Shown in pieces: positions 50,466 through 58,590 of a stretch of 64,000 nucleotides of DNA (position 1 is the stretch's first letter; each line of letters starts with the position of its first letter). The notes under the pieces were generated by a model. The model worked only from the letters and a program-made list of their open reading frames with translations, did no database searches and had not been told where the DNA came from. The DNA comes from Kaistella faecalis (GTDB lineage Bacteria; Bacteroidota; Bacteroidia; Flavobacteriales; Weeksellaceae). The stretch lies in contig NZ_CP078067.1 of assembly GCF_019195395.1 (NCBI RefSeq), positions 2,185,783 to 2,249,782 of the forward strand, written 5' to 3'. Both the position numbers and the translations under genes were made by a program.

Positions 50466-53006
50466 ATGCAAAACGAAGAGAAAGCCGAAAAATTCAGACA
50501 GACCGTCGAGAATAAGTTCCAGATTTACAACTCATTATTTATGAGTTTGCCTTACGATAAAATGACTAATATCGGTATGCTGCTGCCTTTTCTCTATGAA
50601 GAAAGCAAAGCAGGATACGAAGAGGGAAAGAGTCCGGAAGAAATTGTAGAAGAGTTTTTCAGCAAACATACCGAACTGGAAACCGAAGCGCAGAAAACCG
50701 AACTGCTGTTCAAAATCATTCAGTATATCGAGAGGCAGGTTGTTCTTTTCGACAGTATTGAAGACGCGGCATTTCCCGGACTTCATTCGGAAAGCGAAGC
50801 GGGGACACTGCTGCAACTCCACGAACGGGCTTTACAGGAACATCAGCTGGAAGCGACCAGAAAGAAAATAAAAGATTTTGCAGTAAGGGTGGTCTTCACA
50901 GCGCATCCGACTCAGTTTTACCCGAATTCTGTACAGCGGATTCTGCACGATCTGCGGTCAGCAATTATGAAAGATTCGGTGACGGAAATCGATATGCTTC
51001 TGCAGCAGCTTGGTAAAACACCTTTTCTAAACAGGGAAAAACCCACGCCGCTCGATGAGGCGATGAGTATTATTTTTTACCTCAGATATGTATATTACGA
51101 TTCCATCGGCGAGCTTTACAGAAAGATCAAAAACTCTTTTGGCAACGATCATTTTGTGCCGCCTCACGATATTTTTCAGCTGGGATTCTGGCCCGGCGGT
51201 GACCGCGACGGAAATCCCTTCGTTACTGCAGAAATCACGCAGAAAGTGGCTCAGGAACTGCATATTTCAGTTCTTAAATCCTATTATGAGCACCTGAAAA
51301 ACCTGAGAAGAAGACTGAGTTTCCGCGGTGTTTCTGAAGTTCTCGAGCAGTTCAGTCATGAACTTTACGATGCGATTTTCAAGGAAGAAAAAATCACAGC
51401 GGAGCATATTTTAAGCAGAATCAATGAAGCAGACCATATTCTGACCGCGCAGCATAACGGACTTTTCAGAAATCTTCTGGAAGATTTCAAAGACCGCGTA
51501 AGAATATTCGGAACCCATTTTGCAACACTGGATATCCGCCAGGACAGCCGAGTCCATCAAAGCGTAGTTGATGAAATTATCGCCAAAAAGTCCGGACTTG
51601 ATATGCAGAATATCACCACCGAACATAAAATAGAATGGCTGCTGGAAACGGATGTTATTTTAGACCCGAGCGATTTCGAAGGGATTACCAAAGACACGCT
51701 TGAAAACATTTATAACATCAGAAATATTCAGAAGAATAATGGAGAAAGAGGCCTCAGCCGCTATATTATTTCAAATTCTGATGAGGTGAAAGATGTGCTG
51801 AATGTGTTCGGAATGTTCAGGCTTTGCGGTTACCGCGAAGAGGAAATCAACATCGATATCGTTCCGCTTTTCGAAACCATGGAAGGTCTGGATGCCGGTG
51901 AAAATGTAATGAAAGCACTGTATGAACTCCCGGTTTACAGAAAACATCTGGAAAGAAGAGGTAACGCACAGACCATTATGCTTGGTTTTTCCGACGGTAC
52001 CAAAGACGGCGGCTATCTGAAAGCCAACTGGGAAATCTATGAGACCAAGGAACAGCTCACCAGAATTTCAGACGAGAATAATATCAAAGTCATTTTCTTC
52101 GACGGACGCGGCGGTCCGCCAGCGAGAGGAGGAGGGAAGACCCACGATTTCTACGCTTCTCAGGGAAAAACCATTGCCAACAATAAAATAGAAATCACGA
52201 TTCAGGGACAGACGATTACAAGTGTTTTCGGGAACAAAGACCAGGCAAAATATAATTTCGAACAGCTTTTAACTGCCGGGATTGAAAATGATGTCTTCAA
52301 AAATTCAAAGAAAGATTTAACAGAAAAGGAAAGAAATCTCATTCAGGAACTCGCGGAAATCAGTTTCAGGAAATATTCAGATTTAAAGGCGCACCCGATG
52401 TTTGTACCGTATCTGCAGGAAATGAGCACGCTGGAATATTATGGAAGAACCAATATCGGCAGCCGGCCAAGCAAAAGAGGCGGAAATAACGAACTCAAGT
52501 TCGAGGATCTGCGTGCGATTCCGTTTGTAGGGTCGTGGAGCCAGCTGAAACAGAATGTTCCCGGGTTTTTCGGGTTTGGTTTTGCTTTGAATGAACTGAA
52601 AATACAGGGAAGGTTTGACGAGATACACGCGCTTTACAAAGGGTCGGATTTCTTTAAAACCTTGGTGCTGAATTCCATGATGAGCATGAACAAATCTTAT
52701 TTTCCGCTCACGTATTATATGAAAAACAATGAGAAATTCGGAAGTTTCTGGAATGTGCTGTTTGAAGAGTATGAACTTTCAAAATCAATGATGCTTGAAT
52801 TAACCGGCTTTAAAATGCTGATGGAAGAAGAGCCGCTTTCGAGAAAGTCGGTCAAGATCAGAGAAAAGATTGTATTACCGCTATTGAGTATTCAGCAATA
52901 TGCGCTGATGAAAATCCAGAAGAATGAAGGCAACCGGGAAGCGTATGAAAAACTGGTGATGCGGTCGCTGTTCGGGAATATCAATGCGAGCAGGAACTCG
53001 GCCTAA
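50466..53006 (+). CDS. ppc: Phosphoenolpyruvate carboxylase
   Basis: Adds bicarbonate to PEP to give oxaloacetate, refilling the TCA cycle. The 846-residue protein is close to the usual size. Active-site motifs are FTAHPTQ with His147 (about 143-149), [15 protein letters not shown] (about 240-254), [14 protein letters not shown] (about 544-557) and GSRPSKR (about 665-671). The C-terminus ends RNSA rather than the QNTG of many PEPCs, a change seen in some lineages that may alter allosteric behaviour. The mRNA may be leaderless. A DUF2200 gene follows 10 bases downstream. Confidence 0.96.
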   Translation: MQNEEKAEKFRQTVENKFQIYNSLFMSLPYDKMTNIGMLLPFLYEESKAGYEEGKSPEEIVEEFFSKHTELETEAQKTELLFKIIQYIERQVVLFDSIEDAAFPGLHSESEAGTLLQLHERALQEHQLEATRKKIKDFAVRVVFTAHPTQFYPNSVQRILHDLRSAIMKDSVTEIDMLLQQLGKTPFLNREKPTPLDEAMSIIFYLRYVYYDSIGELYRKIKNSFGNDHFVPPHDIFQLGFWPGGDRDGNPFVTAEITQKVAQELHISVLKSYYEHLKNLRRRLSFRGVSEVLEQFSHELYDAIFKEEKITAEHILSRINEADHILTAQHNGLFRNLLEDFKDRVRIFGTHFATLDIRQDSRVHQSVVDEIIAKKSGLDMQNITTEHKIEWLLETDVILDPSDFEGITKDTLENIYNIRNIQKNNGERGLSRYIISNSDEVKDVLNVFGMFRLCGYREEEINIDIVPLFETMEGLDAGENVMKALYELPVYRKHLERRGNAQTIMLGFSDGTKDGGYLKANWEIYETKEQLTRISDENNIKVIFFDGRGGPPARGGGKTHDFYASQGKTIANNKIEITIQGQTITSVFGNKDQAKYNFEQLLTAGIENDVFKNSKKDLTEKERNLIQELAEISFRKYSDLKAHPMFVPYLQEMSTLEYYGRTNIGSRPSKRGGNNELKFEDLRAIPFVGSWSQLKQNVPGFFGFGFALNELKIQGRFDEIHALYKGSDFFKTLVLNSMMSMNKSYFPLTYYMKNNEKFGSFWNVLFEEYELSKSMMLELTGFKMLMEEEPLSRKSVKIREKIVLPLLSIQQYALMKIQKNEGNREAYEKLVMRSLFGNINASRNSA

Positions 53007-53016
53007 ATTTATTAAG

Positions 53017-53376
53017 ATGGACACTAAAAATACCCGCATCTATCAAATGTCTTTTGCCGGCGTTTATCCGCACTATATTGCGAAAGCAGAAAAGAAAGGC
53101 CGCACCAAAGCTGAGGTTGATGAAATTATTTTCTGGCTCACGGGCTACGATAATGACGGCCTTCAAAAAGTGATTGAGGAAAAGACAAATTTCGAGGATT
53201 TCTTTAATCAGGCGCCTAAACTCAATCCCGGAGTTTCTAAAATCACCGGCGTCATCTGCGGTTATCGTGTCGAAGATATTGAAGATCCACTGATGCAGAA
53301 AATCCGGTATCTCGACAAACTCGTTGATGAACTGGCGAAAGGTAAAACCATGGACAAAATCTTAAGAAAAATTTAA
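53017..53376 (+). CDS. DUF2200 domain protein
   Basis: A 119-residue cytoplasmic protein from the ATG at 53017 ([20 protein letters not shown]). The frame is open further back to 52984, inside ppc. The N-terminal [21 protein letters not shown] (about 13-33) and the [13 protein letters not shown] segment match the DUF2200 family as I remember it. The start lies 10 bases after the ppc stop, so the two are co-transcribed. Function not known. Confidence 0.82.
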   Translation: MDTKNTRIYQMSFAGVYPHYIAKAEKKGRTKAEVDEIIFWLTGYDNDGLQKVIEEKTNFEDFFNQAPKLNPGVSKITGVICGYRVEDIEDPLMQKIRYLDKLVDELAKGKTMDKILRKI

Positions 53377-53520
53377 AAAGGCCACAATTGGCGAATTGTA
53401 ATACCCACGTAGTCAGTGTGTTGTTGTATTTAATTTGAAATTTCGTATATTAAGCTCGCTTAAATCTGCTGCAAAATTCAGGTTTCTGCCAACAAATACG
53501 AATCAAAAAAAACAGGACAT

Positions 53521-54303
53521 ATGAAAATAGGATTACTGGGATTTGGAAAAACAGGAAAGGCTGTAGCCGCGGTTATACTTCAACACAAAGAATTTTCGCT
53601 CGAGTGGGTGTATCGCCGAAGCGCAACACTTGAAGGCCGGGATGTACCGGAATTTTTGGGTGTGGAATCCGATCAGCCCGGACGTATCTACTCCGCGGCC
53701 AAAATTGACATACCTGAACTTATTGATCAACATCCTGTTGATATTATTATCGATTTTTCGTCCGAAACCGGAATCTATGTTTATGGTGAGTCTGCAGCGG
53801 AACGCAGGATAAAAATCATCAGTGCTGTTTCGCATTATGGTGATGAAGAAAAAGCGCTTCTAAAAAAACTTTCAGCTAAAACCGTTGTTTTCTGGAGCCC
53901 GAATATCACGTTGGGCGTAAATTATCTGCTGTTTGCAGCGCAGTTTTTAAAAAAAATAGCTCCGTGGGTCGATATTGAAATCAATGAAGAACATTTCAAA
54001 GAAAAGAAAGGCCTGTCCGGCACGGCTGTGAAACTTGCCAATGCACTCGAACTGGAAGAGACCGATATAAACTCAGTAAGGGCCGGCGGAATCGTTGGCA
54101 AACACGAGGTTATTTTCGGATTTCCTTACCAGACAGTGCGGCTTATTCACGAATCAATCTCACGCGAGGCGTTTGGGAATGGTGTTGTATTCGTAGCTGA
54201 AAATATCAAAACCAAAAAACCGGGACTTTACAGTTTTGAAGATATTTTGATCCCGTATTTTTCGCCGCAATATATCGAACAGGCTGACCACAGCAACTTT
54301 TAA
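53521..54303 (+). CDS. Divergent dihydrodipicolinate reductase-like protein
   Basis: A 260-residue two-domain dehydrogenase resembling DapB. The N-terminal NAD(P) loop GFGKTGKAV (7-15) fits a Rossmann fold, and the C-terminal domain has VRAGGIVGKHEVIFGF, the equivalent of the DapB RGG..GEH..F strand. However, the DapB catalytic motifs are changed: the usual E(L/I)HH and KxDAPSGTA read INEEHFKEKKGLSGTA here (about 155-170), so one histidine and the DAPSG core are altered. It may be a DapB paralogue with another substrate. A 144-base spacer separates it from DUF2200, so it probably has its own promoter. Confidence 0.7.
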   Translation: MKIGLLGFGKTGKAVAAVILQHKEFSLEWVYRRSATLEGRDVPEFLGVESDQPGRIYSAAKIDIPELIDQHPVDIIIDFSSETGIYVYGESAAERRIKIISAVSHYGDEEKALLKKLSAKTVVFWSPNITLGVNYLLFAAQFLKKIAPWVDIEINEEHFKEKKGLSGTAVKLANALELEETDINSVRAGGIVGKHEVIFGFPYQTVRLIHESISREAFGNGVVFVAENIKTKKPGLYSFEDILIPYFSPQYIEQADHSNF

Positions 54304-54308
54304 GCATA

Positions 54309-54338
54309 AAAAAAGACCTTCATTTGAAGGTCTTTTTT
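54309..54338 (+). terminator. Bidirectional terminator between dapB-like and subtilase genes
   Basis: A thirteen-base-pair perfect stem, core AAGACCTTC, around an ATTT loop (54322-54325), with A and T runs on both sides. It serves the convergent genes. Confidence 0.92.
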
Positions 54339-54340
54339 AT

Positions 54341-55954
54341 TTACTGCTTGATAAGCTTTTCAATGTACTCGCCGGTACCGGTTTTTATTTTCACAAAGTA
54401 AATACCTTTACTCAGTCTTTCAATATTATAGGTTTTCGAATCCTGAAGGTTCTGAATTTTCCGTCCTAAAGTATCGTAGATTTCGACAGATAAAACTTTT
54501 TCCGAAGTTTCAATGGTAAAATAACTGACTGCCGGATTCGGATAAATGTTAATTCCTGATTTGGTAGTGCTTTCTGCAGTGGCCAGTTGGGCATCGCTTA
54601 GGGTTTGCGCAAAATTTAAGATTCCGTAACCCATCTGCGCGGTATAACCCGGATAAAGTGAAGCGTTTTCCCTAAGAAGATTTCTTAATACCGGTAAAGG
54701 TCTATTAGGAACGGCCTGAATCAGACATGCTACACCGCCTGCAGCAAGGGGAGTGGCAAACGAAGTTCCGCTTCCTGAAGTAGGACCGTTATTGTAACCC
54801 ATTGCAGTATCTGTTCCGCGTGCACTAGTATCCGGTTTTATTACGCCCACCGAATTAGGTCCGTAAGATGAAAAAGAAGAACTCGCACCTGTATAAGTTA
54901 CCCCTCCGATGGTAAAAACTTTTTCATTGTCCGCGGGAGTAATGATATATTTCCAGGGCTTCAGCGCTTCATTTCCGGCGGCTGCCAGTACGAAAATTCC
55001 TTTTTCTACCGCGATCTGGGCAGTGCGCGCAATAAATGAAGTGGTACCATTCATATCAGAATACAGCAGGTTATAGCGGCTGTCATCAAAATCATAATAT
55101 CCCAATGAGGTCGAAATAACATCAACACCTTTTCTGTCAGCCTCTTCGGCTGCTTCAGTCCAGTAGATCATTTCCTCAGGAATTTCGTTGTAAGCATCTT
55201 CGGTAGCATAAAGGTAGAAATCTGCATCGGGCGCCGAACCTACATATTGATTCTGCACATAACCTGCAATCACACCCAGACAGTAGGACCCGTGATTACT
55301 GAGCGCGGTGCTGTAAATATCACTGTTCTTACTGATAAAATTATACCCGCCTTTGATCTGTCCGTTATTCCGGATTCGTGCAAAGGCTGATCCTGTATTT
55401 ACGGTTGGAAATCCGGTGTCGATCACTGCGATCGTTACGCCGGTTCCTGTATATCCTGACACATGCAGCGGCCGAAGATTGATCTGGTTGATTTGTGAAA
55501 GTCCGGTTCCGTAATTAAAATCGGTTTTGCCAACGGTATTGTTAAAAACTTCGAACTTATTTACTTTTTCAGGATTTGTTTTTCCGCCACCTGTAGGATG
55601 TTTGATGAAGCGTTCTACAGACTGAACGTAAGACTGTGCCTGAATCGTTGCAATTTGGGCAGTGGTTGCATTTACCGCGACACCGTTCATCCATTTCGAA
55701 TAATCTGTTACGGTGAAACCCAGATTCCTGATGTTCTGAACGTAGGACTGTTCCAGCGGTGCATCCTGATCATTTAGTGCAATGCCGTATTTTGTCCGCC
55801 GGTCAAGCGATTTCTGTGAAAGTTCACTCAGTGGATTTGCATAAAAAGCAGCTTTGTTCGGTTTGTCTTTAAAGAAAACGAAGACCAGTTCCGTTTGAGC
55901 GCTTACAAAGGTAAAAACGATCAGAACGAAAACCGAAAGTATTTTTTTAATCAT
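54341..55954 (-). CDS. Secreted S8 subtilisin-like protease with T9SS type A sorting domain
   Basis: A 537-residue secreted serine protease: signal peptide (to about FVSAQ), propeptide (about 20-130), S8 catalytic domain and a C-terminal sorting domain. The triad is Asp179 (VIDTG), His221 (NHGSYC) and Ser398 (GTSFATP). The last 75 residues begin NIYPNPAVSYFTIE and end EYIEKLIKQ, a T9SS type A C-terminal domain, so the protein is cargo for the PorU/PorV system encoded at 20483-25532. It is a lone gene between terminators. A TAATTTTG box (55977-55984) lies 22 bases before the ATG. Confidence 0.93.
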   Translation of the reverse strand: MIKKILSVFVLIVFTFVSAQTELVFVFFKDKPNKAAFYANPLSELSQKSLDRRTKYGIALNDQDAPLEQSYVQNIRNLGFTVTDYSKWMNGVAVNATTAQIATIQAQSYVQSVERFIKHPTGGGKTNPEKVNKFEVFNNTVGKTDFNYGTGLSQINQINLRPLHVSGYTGTGVTIAVIDTGFPTVNTGSAFARIRNNGQIKGGYNFISKNSDIYSTALSNHGSYCLGVIAGYVQNQYVGSAPDADFYLYATEDAYNEIPEEMIYWTEAAEEADRKGVDVISTSLGYYDFDDSRYNLLYSDMNGTTSFIARTAQIAVEKGIFVLAAAGNEALKPWKYIITPADNEKVFTIGGVTYTGASSSFSSYGPNSVGVIKPDTSARGTDTAMGYNNGPTSGSGTSFATPLAAGGVACLIQAVPNRPLPVLRNLLRENASLYPGYTAQMGYGILNFAQTLSDAQLATAESTTKSGINIYPNPAVSYFTIETSEKVLSVEIYDTLGRKIQNLQDSKTYNIERLSKGIYFVKIKTGTGEYIEKLIKQ

Positions 55955-55976
55955 TTCAGTAATTATTAAATTCCTT

Positions 55977-55984
55977 CAAAATTA
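55977..55984 (-). promoter_or_regulatory. -7 box of the subtilase gene
   Basis: TAATTTTG on the minus strand matches the consensus and ends 22 bases before the ATG at 55954. Confidence 0.5.
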
Positions 55985-56293
55985 GTAAAAATGCTGAAAA
56001 TTTAATGCGGTTTTCGTGATTAAATTTTCGTCCCACTAAATAAGACGATATATGTTTTGATTTTCGCTAAAGTATGTTTTTTGATTAGAGCGTGGCTTTC
56101 GATGGTGCCGGCTTTTAGTTTTACAGAATTTATGTCGCACTGTAAACACTTTCCAAAACATATTGCGTTTTGCTTTCGCCCAAAATTTAATTTTCTTAAA
56201 TTTGAGCAATATTCCGGATGTCGGACGTGATACACATTCTTAAAATTATCAACTTTAAATCACGTTACCGGCGGGATAAAAAATAGAGTACTT
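55985..56293. other. Intergenic spacer with promoter for the aminotransferase gene
   Basis: Divergent spacer of 339 bases in all. Besides the subtilase -7 box it has a plus-strand TAAATTTG (56197-56204) with TTG at 56170-56172 (24-base spacer, long). A 71-codon minus-strand frame (56020-56235) with four cysteines crosses that site; I see no evidence that it is translated. Confidence 0.5.
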
Positions 56294-57418
56294 ATGAAAA
56301 AAATTCAGATGGTTGACCTTCAGAGTCAATATTATAAGATCAAAGCTGATGTAGATAACGCAGTCCTTAATGTACTGGATTCTGCCGCATTTATTAACGG
56401 TCCCGAAGTAAAATCTTTTCAAACTGAACTTGAAGCTTATCTGGATGTAAAACACGTTATCCCGTGTGCTAATGGAACCGATGCTTTACAAATTGCGCTG
56501 ATGTCGCTGGATTTGAAGGAAGGCGATGAAGTTATTACGGCAGATTTCACTTTTGCTGCCACCGTGGAAGTTATTCATCTTCTTAAACTGAAATCCGTTT
56601 TGGTTGATGTAGATTATGATACGTTCACTATGGATATCGATAAACTGAAAGCCGCGATTACTCCGAACACCAAGGCAATTATCCCTGTACATCTTTTCGG
56701 GCAGTGCGCCAATATGGAAGAAATTCTAAAAGTTGCAAAAGCCCACGATCTTCATGTTATTGAAGACAACGCGCAGGCAATTGGTGCAGATTTCACGTTT
56801 TCTGACGGGGCGGTTAAAAAATCCGGAACAATGGGGATTCTCGGAACTACGTCATTTTTTCCTTCCAAGAACCTGGGCTGCTATGGAGATGGCGGTGCAA
56901 TTTTCACCAATGATGATGAACTTGCCCACAAAATCAGGGGAATTGTAAATCACGGCATGTACGAAAGATATTACCATGATGAGGTGGGTGTGAATTCGCG
57001 GTTAGACAGTATTCAGGCGACGGTTTTAAGAAAAAAACTTCCGCTTCTTGATACTTATAATGAAGCGCGCAGAAAAGCTGCGGATTATTATGATGAGGCT
57101 TTCGCTGGAAATCCTAATATCTTAATTCCTACCAGAGCAGAAAATTCAACGCACGTTTTTCACCAGTATACTTTAAGAATCCTGAACGGAAAGCGCAACG
57201 AACTGCAGCAGTTTTTAACAGAAAAAGAAGTTCCGGCAATGATTTATTATCCGGTTGCACTGAGAAAACAGAAAGCTTATTTTCAGGACAGTGACGATAA
57301 GGATTTCGTAAATACTGATAAACTTTTAGGTGAAGTAATTTCGCTTCCTATGCATACCGAACTGGACGAAGAGCAGCAAAAGTATATTGCTGATGCGGTT
57401 CTGGAATTTATGAAATAG
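56294..57418 (+). CDS. DegT/DnrJ/EryC1/StrS-family sugar aminotransferase
   Basis: A 374-residue PLP enzyme that would put an amino group on a keto-sugar nucleotide, or act on a related intermediate. Lys192 in FFPSKNLGCYGDGG is the PLP Schiff-base lysine. The N-terminal MVDLQSQYYKIKADVDNAV and the ANGTDALQIAL loop (about 59-69, phosphate contact) are typical of WbpE/DegT members. It is followed by galE (67-base spacer with a tandem repeat), which suggests a surface-polysaccharide or nucleotide-sugar role. The exact sugar cannot be told. Confidence 0.9.
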   Translation: MKKIQMVDLQSQYYKIKADVDNAVLNVLDSAAFINGPEVKSFQTELEAYLDVKHVIPCANGTDALQIALMSLDLKEGDEVITADFTFAATVEVIHLLKLKSVLVDVDYDTFTMDIDKLKAAITPNTKAIIPVHLFGQCANMEEILKVAKAHDLHVIEDNAQAIGADFTFSDGAVKKSGTMGILGTTSFFPSKNLGCYGDGGAIFTNDDELAHKIRGIVNHGMYERYYHDEVGVNSRLDSIQATVLRKKLPLLDTYNEARRKAADYYDEAFAGNPNILIPTRAENSTHVFHQYTLRILNGKRNELQQFLTEKEVPAMIYYPVALRKQKAYFQDSDDKDFVNTDKLLGEVISLPMHTELDEEQQKYIADAVLEFMK

Positions 57419-57435
57419 TTTCATTAGTTAAACTT

Positions 57436-57470
57436 CACCCATCACCCATCACCCATCATCCATCACCCAT
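57436..57470. repeat. Heptanucleotide tandem repeat before galE
   Basis: Five consecutive units of CACCCAT (the fourth is CATCCAT) lie 16-50 bases before the galE ATG. The unit length is not a multiple of three, but the repeat is outside both reading frames. Confidence 0.9.
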
Positions 57471-57485
57471 CATCAAACATCTCAT

Positions 57486-58505
57486 ATGACCATACTCGTA
57501 ACAGGCGGTTTAGGCTATATCGGTTCACACACCGTTGTAGAACTTTTAAAAAATAACTTTCAGGTTATCATTGTTGATGATCTTTCGAACTCAGAAAAAT
57601 TTATCTTAAATAATATTGAAGAAGTAGCGGGCAAAAGACCGGTATTTTTCCCCTTCGATCTGAAAAGGAAAGAACTGCTTTCCCAGGTTTTCGACGCTTA
57701 TGAAATCGACGGGTGTATTAATTTTGCAGCATACAAAGCTGTAGGTGAAAGCCAGGAAAAGCCCATCGATTATTACGAAAACAATTTATTTTCTTTAATC
57801 AACATTCTGCAGGAATTTAAAGTGAGAAATATTTCAAACTTTATTTTCAGCTCTTCATGCACTGTTTACGGACAGGCAGATGAGCAGCCTATTGATGAAA
57901 ATACGCCACTGAAAACTCCGGAATCCTCCTACGGTAAAACCAAGCAGATGGGGGAGGAGATTCTTAAGGACTTCGCTACCGCCCATCACAGAAAAGTTTC
58001 ACTTCTGAGGTATTTCAATCCGATCGGTGCACATCCAACGGCTTTGCTCGGTGAGCTTCCAATCGGTGTTCCGAATAATCTGGTGCCTTATGTGACGCAG
58101 ACCGCTTCGGGAATCCGGGAGAAACTTAATATCTGGGGAAATGATTATGAGACTGAAGACGGAACAGCAGTCCGCGATTATATTTATGTGGTAGATCTTG
58201 CTAAAGCTCACGTAAAAGCTTTGCAGAAACTGATCGCTTCCAACGAAGATACCGTAATTGATATTTACAATCTGGGAACAGGAAAGGGTTCATCGGTTTT
58301 AGAAGTCGTTGAAGCTTTTGAAACAGCAAATGACGTTAAAGTTCCCTACCAGATCTGTGAAAGGCGGGCAGGAGATATCACCATTGCTTACGCCAATGCC
58401 GATAAAGCAGAAAAAGAACTGGGCTGGAAAGCTGAAACTTCGCTTGAAGAGGCACTGCGTACCACCTGGGAATGGCAGAAATACCTTGAATCCAGAAATA
58501 ATTAG
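57486..58505 (+). CDS. galE: UDP-glucose 4-epimerase
   Basis: Interconverts UDP-glucose and UDP-galactose (or the N-acetyl forms). The 339-residue short-chain dehydrogenase has the NAD loop GGLGYIGSHT (7-16) and the catalytic pair Tyr149 and Lys153 in SSYGKTKQ, with the serine of the SSSCTVYG strand upstream. It follows the DegT aminotransferase, so both may supply surface polysaccharide precursors. A terminator follows. Confidence 0.95.
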   Translation: MTILVTGGLGYIGSHTVVELLKNNFQVIIVDDLSNSEKFILNNIEEVAGKRPVFFPFDLKRKELLSQVFDAYEIDGCINFAAYKAVGESQEKPIDYYENNLFSLINILQEFKVRNISNFIFSSSCTVYGQADEQPIDENTPLKTPESSYGKTKQMGEEILKDFATAHHRKVSLLRYFNPIGAHPTALLGELPIGVPNNLVPYVTQTASGIREKLNIWGNDYETEDGTAVRDYIYVVDLAKAHVKALQKLIASNEDTVIDIYNLGTGKGSSVLEVVEAFETANDVKVPYQICERRAGDITIAYANADKAEKELGWKAETSLEEALRTTWEWQKYLESRNN

Positions 58506-58534
58506 TGGAATAATATCGCTTAAACTCTAAAAAC

Positions 58535-58570
58535 AACAGTCCCGTTCAAATATCGAACGGGACTGTTTTT
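58535..58570 (+). terminator. Terminator between galE and the barrel gene
   Basis: A thirteen-base-pair stem AACAGTCCCGTTC (58535-58547) with GAACGGGACTGTT (58555-58567) and flanking A and T runs; bidirectional between convergent genes. Confidence 0.9.
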
Positions 58571-58590
58571 ATAATAAAACTAACTCTTTT

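Noticed and set aside
56020-56235. 71-codon minus-strand frame with four cysteines
   Set aside because: It lies across the promoter region of the aminotransferase gene, with no box or context of its own.
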